Shown: one piece after another, positions 39,773 to 48,012 of the stretch | Numbering within the stretch: the first letter of the stretch is position 1 | How the letters are laid out: each line of letters opens with the position of its first letter | Source of the DNA: Kribbella voronezhensis | GTDB lineage: Bacteria; Actinomycetota; Actinomycetes; Propionibacteriales; Kribbellaceae | Assembly (NCBI RefSeq): GCF_004365175.1 | Contig: NZ_SOCE01000001.1 | Coordinates: 4,347,403-4,411,402 of the forward strand | Direction of reading: 5' to 3' | DNA length: 64,000 bases | Notes under the pieces: model-generated | Told to the model about the DNA's origin: nothing | What the model saw: only the letters and a program-made list of their open reading frames with translations | Database searches by the model: none | Made by a program: the position numbers and the translations under genes

Positions 39773-40627
39773 ATGGATGACACGCTCGACAGGCAATGGG
39801 TCGAGGACCTCGTCCGGGCCACCATCGAGGAGGATCTGGCCGGCGGCGTCGACGTCACCACCACGTCGACCGTCGAGGCCGATCAGGTCTCGGTCGCGGA
39901 ACTCGTGGCGCGCGAGGACGGCGTCGTGGCCGGGCTGGAGGTCGCCGAGCTGGTGATCCGGCTGGTCGCGGGCAAGGAAGAGGTCGAGATCGAGCACTCC
40001 GTCGTGGACGGGGCGACGGTCAAGGCCGGCGACGTCCTGATGACGGTGCGCGGCAAGACCCGGCAACTGCTGACCGCCGAGCGGACGACGCTCAACCTGC
40101 TCTGTCACCTGTCCGGTGTCGCCACGCTGACCCGGCGCTGGGTCGACGCGGTCGAGGGCACCGGCGCGGTCATCCGCGACACCCGCAAGACGATGCCGTT
40201 GCTGCGCAGCCTGGAGAAGTACGCCGTGCGCTGTGGTGGCGGCAAGAACCACCGGATGGCGCTGTCGGACGCGGCGCTGATCAAGGACAACCACGTGATC
40301 GCCGCCGGCGGGGTCGCGGAGGCGTTCCGGCTGGTCCGCAAGGCCTATCCGGAGATCTCGATCGAGGTCGAGGTCGACACGATCGACGACGCGCTGATCG
40401 CGGTCGAGGCGGGCGCGGAGCTGATCCTGCTCGACAACATGGCCGTGCCGCTGCTGCGGGAAGCCGTGGAGAAGGTCGACGGGCGCGCCCGGCTCGAGGC
40501 GTCCGGCGGGCTGACCCTGGACGACGCGCGCGCGGTCGCCGAGACCGGCGTGGACTACCTCGCGGTCGGAGCGCTCACCCACTCGGCACCGGTCCTCGAC
40601 ATCGCGATGGACCTGCAGGCTTCCTGA
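39773..40627 (+). CDS. nadC: Nicotinate-nucleotide pyrophosphorylase (quinolinate phosphoribosyltransferase)
   Basis: A 284-residue enzyme that makes nicotinate mononucleotide from quinolinate and PRPP. Motifs seen are ERTTLNLLCHLSGVATLTRR, IRDTRKTMPLLRSLEKYAVR, CGGGKNHRMALSDAALIKDN, EVEVDTIDDALIAVEAGAE and the C-terminal GVDYLAVGALTHSAPVLDI. The ATG follows nadB by 4 bp with AGGAGGGG ahead of it. The stop codon overlaps the coaX start (TGATG). Confidence 0.96.
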   Translation: MDDTLDRQWVEDLVRATIEEDLAGGVDVTTTSTVEADQVSVAELVAREDGVVAGLEVAELVIRLVAGKEEVEIEHSVVDGATVKAGDVLMTVRGKTRQLLTAERTTLNLLCHLSGVATLTRRWVDAVEGTGAVIRDTRKTMPLLRSLEKYAVRCGGGKNHRMALSDAALIKDNHVIAAGGVAEAFRLVRKAYPEISIEVEVDTIDDALIAVEAGAELILLDNMAVPLLREAVEKVDGRARLEASGGLTLDDARAVAETGVDYLAVGALTHSAPVLDIAMDLQAS

Positions 40628-41385
40628 TGCTGCTCGCCGTGGCCGTGGAGAACACCAGGACGCTCGTCGGCCTGGTGTTCGAAGGAACGGTCAAGCGGCA
40701 CTGGTGGGTCGGCACCGACGCACGCCGTACCGCGGACGAGTGGGCTGTTCTCCTCGGTGGTCTCCTGGCCGGCGAGTCAGCGGTGACCGGGGTGGCCGTG
40801 TGCTCCGCGGTCCCGAGTGTGCTGCACGAACTGCGCGAGCTGGTCTCCCGGTACTACCCCGACTTGCCCAGCGTCGTCGTCGAGCCTGGGGTGAAGACCG
40901 GGCTTCCCGTGCTCGTCGACAACCCGCGTGAGGTCGGCACCGACCGGATCGCCAACGCGCTGGCGGCGGTCCATCTGTACGGCGCCCCCTGCGTGATCGT
41001 GGACTTCGGTACTGCGACGACGGTCGACGTCGTGAACGCGGCCGGTGCGTTTGTCGGTGGTGCGATTGCTCCGGGAATCGAGACGTCGGTCGACGCCCTT
41101 GGCGCCGCGGCCGCCCAGCTTCGCCGGGTGGAACTGACCCGGCCGCGCTCGGTGGTCGCCAAGAACACGGTGGAAGCCCTTCAATCGGGCGCGATCTTCG
41201 GCTTCGCGGCCCTGGTGGATGGTCTGGTCACCCGGATCCTGGCCGAGCAGGGCCTGTCGTCCGTCACGGTCGTTGCCACCGGCGCCCTTTCGTCGCTGAT
41301 CGTCCCGGAGTCGCAGACGATCACCCGGCACGAGCCGTTCCTCCCGCTGCTCGGCCTCCACCACGCCCACACCCGCAACAACTGA
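40627..41385 (+). CDS. coaX: Type III pantothenate kinase-like protein with altered phosphate-1 motif
   Basis: A 252-residue ASKHA-fold protein, family type III pantothenate kinase (first step of CoA synthesis). The family signatures VDNPREVGTDRIANALAAVH (conserved Asp about residue 105), CVIVDFGTATTVDVVNAAGA and FVGGAIAPGIETS are intact. The N-terminal motif, usually DxGNT, reads AVAVENT: the Asp at position 6 is Ala (codon GCC) and the Gly at position 8 is Glu. That Asp normally helps bind metal and phosphate, so activity may be reduced or lost, and another kinase such as CoaA may be used. It overlaps nadC by three bases. Confidence 0.9.
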   Translation: MLLAVAVENTRTLVGLVFEGTVKRHWWVGTDARRTADEWAVLLGGLLAGESAVTGVAVCSAVPSVLHELRELVSRYYPDLPSVVVEPGVKTGLPVLVDNPREVGTDRIANALAAVHLYGAPCVIVDFGTATTVDVVNAAGAFVGGAIAPGIETSVDALGAAAAQLRRVELTRPRSVVAKNTVEALQSGAIFGFAALVDGLVTRILAEQGLSSVTVVATGALSSLIVPESQTITRHEPFLPLLGLHHAHTRNN

Positions 41386-41569
41386 CCGCCACCTTTGCCG
41401 GCGGCAACTGATGACGATTACGTTGCGTTAGCTGACGGATACGCGGCTGCATCTTGTGCGGGGGGTGCGGCAGGTTCACGATGAGGTGAGCGACCCCTGG
41501 GCCGAGAGGTTCGGGACTGCGGGTGGGACCGCGGTCGCAGGGGGCGGGTCGCGGGTCCGGGGGAGGATC

Positions 41570-42016
41570 ATGAAAGCGACATATCGGGTGCTGGCCATGC
41601 TGATCGCGGCCGGAGTGGTCCTGCAGGCGATGTTCATCGCGCTGGCGTGGTTCACGGCGATCAAGGACATGGACGACGGACTGGTGATCGACAAGAACTA
41701 CGACGGCAACATCGGGCACACCCTGCACGGCCAGACCGGGATGATGGTGATCCCGATTCTCGCGCTGCTGTTGCTGATCGTGTCGTTCTTCGCCCATCTC
41801 GCCGGTGGCGTGAAGTGGGCGGCGATCGTCCTCGGACTGGTGGTGCTGCAGATCGCGCTGGCCTTCGTGTCCTTCGGCGTGCCGGCGGTCGGGGCGCTGC
41901 ACGGACTGAACGCGTTCGCGGTGCTCGGGACCGCCGCGTACGCCGGCCGGCGGGCCGCGGTACAGATGAAGGTGCCTGAGGCAACGATGGCGCCGGGGGC
42001 GGGGGTCACGCCTTAG
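41570..42016 (+). CDS. DUF6220-like membrane protein
   Basis: A 148-residue protein with four membrane helices (about residues 6-30, 58-80, 84-105, 110-130), starting MKATYRVLAMLIAAGVVLQA. The pattern, with HTLHGQTGMMVIPILALLLL and GALHGLNAFAVLGTAAYAGR, resembles DUF6220 proteins: two conserved His-Gly pairs in helices suggest haem or copper binding. ATG at 41570 follows GGGGGAGG closely. Its TAG overlaps the GTG of the multicopper oxidase, so the two proteins are co-produced and may work together in electron or copper handling (inference). Confidence 0.75.
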   Translation: MKATYRVLAMLIAAGVVLQAMFIALAWFTAIKDMDDGLVIDKNYDGNIGHTLHGQTGMMVIPILALLLLIVSFFAHLAGGVKWAAIVLGLVVLQIALAFVSFGVPAVGALHGLNAFAVLGTAAYAGRRAAVQMKVPEATMAPGAGVTP

Positions 42017-43470
42017 TGCAGCGACGCAAGCTGATCGCGATCGCCGCCACGGTGGTCGTGCTCGCGCCGATCGCATGGTTCTGGCAGCGCAGCCTGGTGC
42101 CGGACAACCTGTCACCGATGGCGATGGGGTACGCCGACTTCGGCGGTGGGCCGCGGATGGCTGCCGAGCATGCCGAGCACGGGCGCGAGCTGAGCACGCT
42201 GACCGGTCCGGCCGAGCGACGACCTGATGTCGTCGTTCGGCTGGTCGCGCGCAAGGAGCGGTTCGAGATCGCGGGCCGTGGCTCGGTGGAGGGATACACC
42301 CTGAACCACACCTCGCCCGGGCCCGAGATCCGTGCCAGGCAAGGCGATCTGGTCGAGGTGACACTGGTCAACGAGTCGGTGCGGGACGGGATGACCCTGC
42401 ACTGGCACGGGGTCGACGTGCCGGCGGCCGAGGACGGGGTCGCCGGCGTCACGCAGGACGCGGTGATGCCTGGCAGGAGTTTCGTGTACCGCTTCGTCGT
42501 ACGGGATGCGGGGACGTACTGGTATCACTCGCACCAGCAGTCGCATGAGCAGGTGCGGAACGGGTTGTGGGGTCCGCTCGTGGTGACCTCGGCGAAGTCG
42601 GGTCGAGACGTGCTGGCGGCCGTGCACACCTACGACAAGATCCGGACGGTCAACGGCGGGTACGGCGAACGTCGTACGGAGGTGGCTCCTGGTTCCGTGG
42701 TGCGGGTGCGATTGATCAACACCGACAACGGGCCGATGGCGTCGTGGGTCGACGGCGCGCCGTACCAGGTGGTCGCGGTGGACGGCACGGACGTGAACCA
42801 GCCATCACTCGTCACCGGCAAGTCGGTGCTGGTGACCGCGGGGGGACGAGTGGATCTCTTGCTGACCGTGCCGTCCGACGGTACTGCGGTACGCATAGGA
42901 CTCGGTGGCGGTCCGACCACCCTCGTCGTCGGGCCACATGGTGGCGCCGCGCCTGCTTCGCGGTCGGCTCCGGCCGATCGGGTCGACCTGCTGTCGTACG
43001 GGAAACCGGCGCCGATCGGGTTCGATCCCGCGCACGCGAATCGGCGCTTCGAGTACCGGATCGGGCGTCGGCTCGGGCTCTACAACGGCAAGCCCGGATT
43101 GTGGTGGACGATCAACGGACACCAGTACCCCGACGTGCCGATGTTCGTGGTCGCGCAGGGAGACGTCGTGCGGATGACTGTGCGCAACACCAGCGGTCAG
43201 GTGCATCCGATGCACCTGCATGGCCACCACGTCGTCGTCCTCTCCCGCAACGGTGTCGCCGCCACCGGCAGCCCCTGGCGAGTCGACTCCCTCAACGTCG
43301 AGGACGGCGAAACCTACGAGATCGCCTTCCTCGCGGACAATCCAGGCATCTGGATGGATCACTGCCACAACCTGCCCCATGCCGCCCAGGGCCTGGTCAC
43401 CCACCTCATGTACGAAGGCATCACCACCCCGTTCCGCATAGACGGCTCCGCCAAGAACAAGCCGGAGTAG
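42016..43470 (+). CDS. Multicopper oxidase with N-terminal membrane anchor
   Basis: A 484-residue exported three-domain cupredoxin enzyme. An N-terminal hydrophobic segment (LIAIAATVVVLAPIAWFW, about residues 6-23) serves as a signal or anchor. All four copper-binding motifs are present: HWHG (MTLHWHGVDVP), WYHSHQQSHEQ, HPMHLHGHHVVVL and HCHNLPHA. The residue ten after the T1 Cys region is not the usual Met-containing HCH-x3-H-x4-M; here NLPHAAQGLV follows. It oxidises small organic or metal substrates with O2; the substrate is unknown. The GTG start shares one base with the upstream TAG. Confidence 0.92.
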   Translation: MQRRKLIAIAATVVVLAPIAWFWQRSLVPDNLSPMAMGYADFGGGPRMAAEHAEHGRELSTLTGPAERRPDVVVRLVARKERFEIAGRGSVEGYTLNHTSPGPEIRARQGDLVEVTLVNESVRDGMTLHWHGVDVPAAEDGVAGVTQDAVMPGRSFVYRFVVRDAGTYWYHSHQQSHEQVRNGLWGPLVVTSAKSGRDVLAAVHTYDKIRTVNGGYGERRTEVAPGSVVRVRLINTDNGPMASWVDGAPYQVVAVDGTDVNQPSLVTGKSVLVTAGGRVDLLLTVPSDGTAVRIGLGGGPTTLVVGPHGGAAPASRSAPADRVDLLSYGKPAPIGFDPAHANRRFEYRIGRRLGLYNGKPGLWWTINGHQYPDVPMFVVAQGDVVRMTVRNTSGQVHPMHLHGHHVVVLSRNGVAATGSPWRVDSLNVEDGETYEIAFLADNPGIWMDHCHNLPHAAQGLVTHLMYEGITTPFRIDGSAKNKPE

Positions 43471-43471
43471 G

Positions 43472-44029
43472 TCAGATCTCCCGGCCGACGGTGAGGGCGG
43501 TGAGGAGCGTGGGTGGGAGGAGGGCTTGGTACGCCGGGTCGGGGGTGGTGCCGGTGGCGTCCAGGGTCTTGGAGAAGAAGCAGCGGGCGGCCGCTGCGAG
43601 GGCTACGTCGAGGACGTCGGCGTCGGAGAGGCCGAGGGTGCGGAGTTCGTCGACATCGGCTTGGGTGATCTGGTCGGCCTCGAGGGCGACCTTGCGGGCG
43701 AAGGCCATCACGGCACGGTCAACCGGGTCCTGGGGTGGCTCGGTGACCAGGGCCGCGACTTCTTCGTCGGTGAAGAAGTTCTCGGCCAGCACCTGGCCGT
43801 GCGCGAGGCTACAGTAGCTGGATTTCAGCGTGGTCGCGGCGGCCAGCGTCGCCAGCTCGTAACGGCGCAGGTCCATCGACGCCTTGATCGCGCCGTTGAG
43901 TTGCTTCCAGGCGTCGAAGACCGCCGGCCTGGCCGCGAAAGTCCTGACGAAGTTCGGGATGTGCCCGGCCGCGGCCCGGTTCTCCTCGAGAAAGCCGTCG
44001 TCTGCCCCGGCTGTGCTGATGAACGCCAT
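43472..44029 (-). CDS. AhpD-like carboxymuconolactone decarboxylase family protein
   Basis: A 185-residue all-helical protein of the alkylhydroperoxidase AhpD-like superfamily. The core motif is ATTLKSSYCSLAHGQVLAEN with one Cys and the C-x3-H arrangement of peroxidase-related members, rather than CxxC. NFVRTFAARPAVFDAWKQLN at the start is also typical. It would reduce peroxides or sense them. ATG at 44029 has AAGGGGG just upstream; the frame continues further up but without conservation. Its stop is 1 bp from the convergent oxidase gene. It is divergent from the secreted paralogue array. Confidence 0.87.
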   Translation of the reverse strand: MAFISTAGADDGFLEENRAAAGHIPNFVRTFAARPAVFDAWKQLNGAIKASMDLRRYELATLAAATTLKSSYCSLAHGQVLAENFFTDEEVAALVTEPPQDPVDRAVMAFARKVALEADQITQADVDELRTLGLSDADVLDVALAAAARCFFSKTLDATGTTPDPAYQALLPPTLLTALTVGREI

Positions 44030-44065
44030 GATGCCCCCTTCACTGGGTTTCCACAGTGCGCCGCA

Positions 44066-44081
44066 TTGCAGCAACCTGCAA
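44066..44081. promoter_or_regulatory. Inverted repeat between AhpD-like gene and secreted array
   Basis: TTGCAG-CAAC-CTGCAA, perfect 6-bp arms in the 142-bp divergent gap. Possible regulator site for either direction. Confidence 0.35.
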
Positions 44082-44171
44082 CTTTGTTGTCCCCAGCCCC
44101 GAATTCCTGCAGAATGCCGAAGCCGAGGCCGGTGGGGGAACACGGGCCCGCAGTCATCCTGGGGGACTCCT

Positions 44172-45455
44172 TTGAAGCGCATCGCCGCCGTTCTGCCTGC
44201 CGTCCTGCTCGCAGCCGGCCTTGCCGCTCCCGCCGCAGCAGCCGAGGAGCCCGCACCCACCAACGTCAAGATCGCGTGGAAGGACAGCACGCTCAAGGAC
44301 GTCCACGTCACCTGGGACGAAGCGACACCCCAGCCGAACGTGCTGTACTACCGGGCAGCCGGGAGCAGCAAGCGCTACCTGCTGAGGTACCTCGCGGCTG
44401 ACGCACCGAACGAAGCCGACATCGCGGCTGTGCTCCTCCCCAGGCAGCTCGCGGATGCCGGCACCGACATGAGGCTCGCCACCAAGGAGATCGGCGTTGC
44501 CGTCGGCACGCGGGAAGCCGAGACCAGCCCGATGGCTGTTTCTCCCGCCTTCGACACCTTGGGCCCGACCCCGGCAAAGCTGGAGTCGTTCACAATGTCG
44601 GGCACCAACGGAATGCTTGTGAAATGGTCCGGCGGAGCCCTCGCCGCCGCTGACGAGACCCCCGGCGACCCGCTGGACCAGCCGGGCGCGGTCCGCTTCC
44701 AGCCGCGCTACTACGCGCCCGACAGCAACAGCACGGTGGATCTCGGCCAGGCCACGGAGGCCAAGCAGCTGAGTTTCACCGCACCCGCCGAACGCATCGG
44801 CTTCTATGTCGTGGCGACCAACGAATGGTCGACGGCAGCCGCCGGTGCGCAGGTCGCCGTCCGTCCCGGCGGGGTCAAAGCCACCATTCCGACCTGGATG
44901 ATCGCCCACTACGGCGCCACCATCAAGGGGACCGCGACACCGACGCCGTACCTTCGGCCGGCGATTCTCCAGGCCCGGAACAGCTCGACCAGCGCCTGGT
45001 ACGTCGTCGGCAGCACCGAGACCACCGGCGACATCGAGTTCCAGTTGGAGCCGTTCTTCGGCACCCGCCAGTACCGGTTGGCTGTCCCGAACTACGCGAC
45101 CGCGGACACCGCGTACTTCGGCGCTTACAGCGCCCCCGGCACGCTGACGGTGCAGCAGTTCGGCTACGCATCGCCGCTGGAGTACGACGGCCATGTCGTC
45201 CTCGGCCAGTCGACGATCATCTACCTCAACCTCTATCCGCCCGTGAACGGCACGGCCGCATTCCAGCGGTGGAACGGCAAGACCTGGGTCGGCGCCGGCA
45301 GCCTCCCGTTCAAGAACGGTCACGCCGAGGGCCGTCTCAGAGGCACCGCCCTCGGCCGGGTCGCCTACCGCTACTACATCCCCGCCAACACCTACAACGG
45401 CCTCCCCGTCGCAGCGGCATACACCAAGCAGTTCGTCATCACCACCATCCGCTGA
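44172..45455 (+). CDS. Secreted paralogue 1 of the PGDPLD/RWNGK family
   Basis: A 427-residue exported protein of a family I do not recognise. It has a signal peptide (MKRIAAVLPAVLLAAGLAAP, cleavage AAA-EE) and then four beta-rich modules. A fibronectin-III-like module (NVKIAWKDSTLKDVHVTWDE) runs to about residue 120. A second module carries the signature ETPGDPLDQPG (about 164). A third has ILQARNSSTSAWYVVGSTE (about 265-285). The C-terminal module is marked by AFQRWNGKTWVGAGSLPF and ends AAAYTKQFVITTIR. The start is TTG with GGGGGAC upstream. It is the first gene of a tandem array of similar genes 7-31 bp apart. Confidence 0.82.
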   Translation: MKRIAAVLPAVLLAAGLAAPAAAAEEPAPTNVKIAWKDSTLKDVHVTWDEATPQPNVLYYRAAGSSKRYLLRYLAADAPNEADIAAVLLPRQLADAGTDMRLATKEIGVAVGTREAETSPMAVSPAFDTLGPTPAKLESFTMSGTNGMLVKWSGGALAAADETPGDPLDQPGAVRFQPRYYAPDSNSTVDLGQATEAKQLSFTAPAERIGFYVVATNEWSTAAAGAQVAVRPGGVKATIPTWMIAHYGATIKGTATPTPYLRPAILQARNSSTSAWYVVGSTETTGDIEFQLEPFFGTRQYRLAVPNYATADTAYFGAYSAPGTLTVQQFGYASPLEYDGHVVLGQSTIIYLNLYPPVNGTAAFQRWNGKTWVGAGSLPFKNGHAEGRLRGTALGRVAYRYYIPANTYNGLPVAAAYTKQFVITTIR

Positions 45456-45486
45456 TCCCCTCCCGCCCCTTGAAAGGCCCCTCGAG

Positions 45487-46740
45487 ATGAGAAAGTGGCC
45501 CACGCTGGTCGTCGCCGCCACGGTGTTGGCGGCGACGCTGCCCACCGGAGCCTTCGCCGCCGACCTGCCCGACCCCGCGCCCACCAACGTGCAAATCAGC
45601 TGGGCGGCCGACGGGTCTGCGCAGGTTCACGTGACCTGGGCGGAAGCCGCGGCACGACCGAACAAGATCGCCGTCCGCGACCTGGACAAGGCCTCGAACG
45701 TCATCGCCGCCTACACGACCGCTGACGGCCCGGATTCGATCGACCTGCCTGCGGGCCTGTTCAGACATCGCGAGCATCTGCAAGTCATGGTTGCCGCAGG
45801 CACCAGAGACGGCTTGACGAGCCCGGAAAGCCCGTCAGCGGTCTTTGATTCCAGCTATCCGAGCACCAAGATCGATGGAGTGAGCCTGGCTCCGACCGGG
45901 CTCACGGTCAAAGCGCAACCATCGCCTCTCCAGGACACAACCCCTGGGGATCCGCTGGACGACGACGGGACGATCTACCAGCCGACGTACCGGTCGAGCC
46001 AGGGGACCTATGCGCTGGGTGCGGCCGGACCGGCCATGGAGGTGTTCGTTCCGCACCCGGCCTCGAACTACACCTTCTGGCTGGCCGGCCACAGCCGTTG
46101 GGGGTTGGACGCCTGGGACAACGAGGTTGTCGTCGATCGTCCTCGGGTGACGGTGCAGGCGGCCGCCCGCTGGCAATACGGCTCCGATATGCGGGTGACC
46201 GGAAGCTACGGCCGGCTACTCGGCTGGTACCAACCGCGGGTCATCCTGCAGGCGCGAAACTCGCCGGCTTCCCCGTGGTACGTGGTGACGTCCGACGTCG
46301 CCACGAACGAGGGCAACTTCGTCTTCACCTTCCCCGCCAGGACGCGTGAATACCGCATCGCCATGGCCAACTCGATCACCAACAGCACCAACTGGACCGT
46401 CTTCGTCGGTGGGTACACGGCCCCGGTGAAGACGGTGGCGTATCAGCGGGTCTATGCGTTGTTCACGACACCGACGGTCAAGGTGGGTCAGACGTCGAAC
46501 GTGCATGTGCAGTTGAACGTGTTCCTGCCGAAGGCGCAGGTCGCGTTGCAGCGGTGGAACGGGAAGACGTGGGTGTTCGTGCAGAACATCACCCTGACGA
46601 ACAACGTCGGCTGGGCGAAGGTCACCGGCAAGACGGCCGGCTATTCGGCGTACCGGATCTACTCGCCGAACGTCACCAAGGACGGCAGGTTGGTCGCCGC
46701 CGCCTACAGCCCGAACTTCGTCCTCGCCACCGTCCGCTAG
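45487..46740 (+). CDS. Secreted paralogue 2 of the PGDPLD/RWNGK family
   Basis: A 417-residue exported protein with a signal peptide (WPTLVVAATVLAATLPTGAF, cleavage near FAA-DL) and the same four-module plan as its neighbours: PTNVQISWAADGSAQVHVTW, then TTPGDPLDDDG (about residue 153), then VILQARNSPASPWYVVTSD, then VALQRWNGKTWVFVQNITLT and a closing AAAYSPNFVLATVR. Similarity to the other copies is strongest in the first strand region and the C-terminal module. It starts 31 bp after copy 1 with a GAAAGG-type site. Role unknown; export and beta-sandwich modules suggest the cell surface or binding to an outside polymer. Confidence 0.82.
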   Translation: MRKWPTLVVAATVLAATLPTGAFAADLPDPAPTNVQISWAADGSAQVHVTWAEAAARPNKIAVRDLDKASNVIAAYTTADGPDSIDLPAGLFRHREHLQVMVAAGTRDGLTSPESPSAVFDSSYPSTKIDGVSLAPTGLTVKAQPSPLQDTTPGDPLDDDGTIYQPTYRSSQGTYALGAAGPAMEVFVPHPASNYTFWLAGHSRWGLDAWDNEVVVDRPRVTVQAAARWQYGSDMRVTGSYGRLLGWYQPRVILQARNSPASPWYVVTSDVATNEGNFVFTFPARTREYRIAMANSITNSTNWTVFVGGYTAPVKTVAYQRVYALFTTPTVKVGQTSNVHVQLNVFLPKAQVALQRWNGKTWVFVQNITLTNNVGWAKVTGKTAGYSAYRIYSPNVTKDGRLVAAAYSPNFVLATVR

Positions 46741-46747
46741 GAAGCAC

Positions 46748-48004
46748 GTGAAGCACATCGCCGCAGTACTCGCAGCCGCCCTGGTGACGATCGGCCTGAC
46801 CGCTCCCACCGCGACGGCCGCCGACCCCGCGCCCACCGACGTCAAGATCGCCTGGAAGGACGACACCTTCCAGTTCATCCACGTCACCTGGACCGAGGAC
46901 GCCGCCCGGCCGAACAGGATCGTGGTCCGCAAGGTCGGCGACCCGACCGAACGATCCACCTGGCACGTCCCGGCCGATGCCCCGAACGCCTTCGACGTAC
47001 CGAAGTCCGCAGTACGCCAGGGCTCGACGATGACAGAGGTGCTCGAGATCGGCGTGGCAGCCGGCACCGAGGCCGGCGAGACCAGCCCGGTCGCGGCCTC
47101 GCCCGGTTTCGACATCCGCTACCCCGGAACACCCAGGATGGGAGCGGTTTGGCCGACCGGAACGAACACCGTGACGGCCACCTGGTACGGCTGGCCGGTC
47201 AGGGATCCCAATCCCGGAGATCCGCTGGACCGCGACGATACGGCGTACTACAACCCGGTGTACCAGGTCGGTACCGCGGCGCCGGTTGCGATCGGCAAAC
47301 CGATCACTGCGGAAACCGTCACCTTCGCCGGCCCCAAGCCGCCCTATGACTTCTACGTATGGTCGGAGAACGAGTGGGCGCGACCTGCGGACAGTAAGCG
47401 GGGCCGCGTTCAGACCACTGCCTTCACTGTGTCGATTCCGAGTTGGGCGATCGCGGGCACCAGCACCGTGATCAGCGGCACTTACAACGGTCCGTCGGCC
47501 GCCAAGGTGACGGTGCAAGCGCGGAACTCGGCCACGAGCGCGTGGTACGCCGTCGTCAGCACCGATTTCACCGGCAACAAGTACCGATTCGCCGTTCCCA
47601 GCCAAGGGACACGGCAGTACCGCGTCGCGATCGCGAACCGGGCCGACAGCGACGCTTCCGCGGCCTGGTTCGGCGGCTACAGCGCTGCCAAGACCACCAC
47701 GGTCCAGCAGAAGGTCACCACTGACGGTTCCCGGACGTACCACCGCTCTTACGGGGAAGCACCGCAGATGCACGTCTATGTGAACCCCGCGGTCGAAGGC
47801 TACGCAGCCATGCAGCGCTGGAACGGCAAGGCCTGGGTGTTCGTGGCGAACGTCAACGTCCGCTTCGGCTGGGGCGTGAACGCCATCAGCAAAGCCAGTC
47901 TGGGCAGCACCACCTACCGCTACTACGTCCCCAACAACCTGTACGGCGGCAACCTCGTCGCCGCCGCGTACAGCCCCAACTTCGTCATCACCGTCCTCCC
48001 TTAG
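46748..48004 (+). CDS. Secreted paralogue 3 of the PGDPLD/RWNGK family
   Basis: A 418-residue exported protein with a signal peptide (HIAAVLAAALVTIGLTAPTA, cleavage TAA-DP). Modules: PTDVKIAWKDDTFQFIHVTW, PNPGDPLDRDDTAYYNPVYQ (about residues 155-174), GPKPPYDFYVWSENEW, VTVQARNSATSAWYAVVSTD (about 255-275), FGGYSAAKTTTVQQKV, and AAMQRWNGKAWVFVANVNVR (about 353-372), ending AAAYSPNFVITVLP. It begins with GTG 7 bp after copy 2, and copy 4 begins 8 bp after it, so the array is one operon. It is closest to copy 4. Confidence 0.82.
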   Translation: MKHIAAVLAAALVTIGLTAPTATAADPAPTDVKIAWKDDTFQFIHVTWTEDAARPNRIVVRKVGDPTERSTWHVPADAPNAFDVPKSAVRQGSTMTEVLEIGVAAGTEAGETSPVAASPGFDIRYPGTPRMGAVWPTGTNTVTATWYGWPVRDPNPGDPLDRDDTAYYNPVYQVGTAAPVAIGKPITAETVTFAGPKPPYDFYVWSENEWARPADSKRGRVQTTAFTVSIPSWAIAGTSTVISGTYNGPSAAKVTVQARNSATSAWYAVVSTDFTGNKYRFAVPSQGTRQYRVAIANRADSDASAAWFGGYSAAKTTTVQQKVTTDGSRTYHRSYGEAPQMHVYVNPAVEGYAAMQRWNGKAWVFVANVNVRFGWGVNAISKASLGSTTYRYYVPNNLYGGNLVAAAYSPNFVITVLP

Positions 48005-48012
48005 GAACCCTT

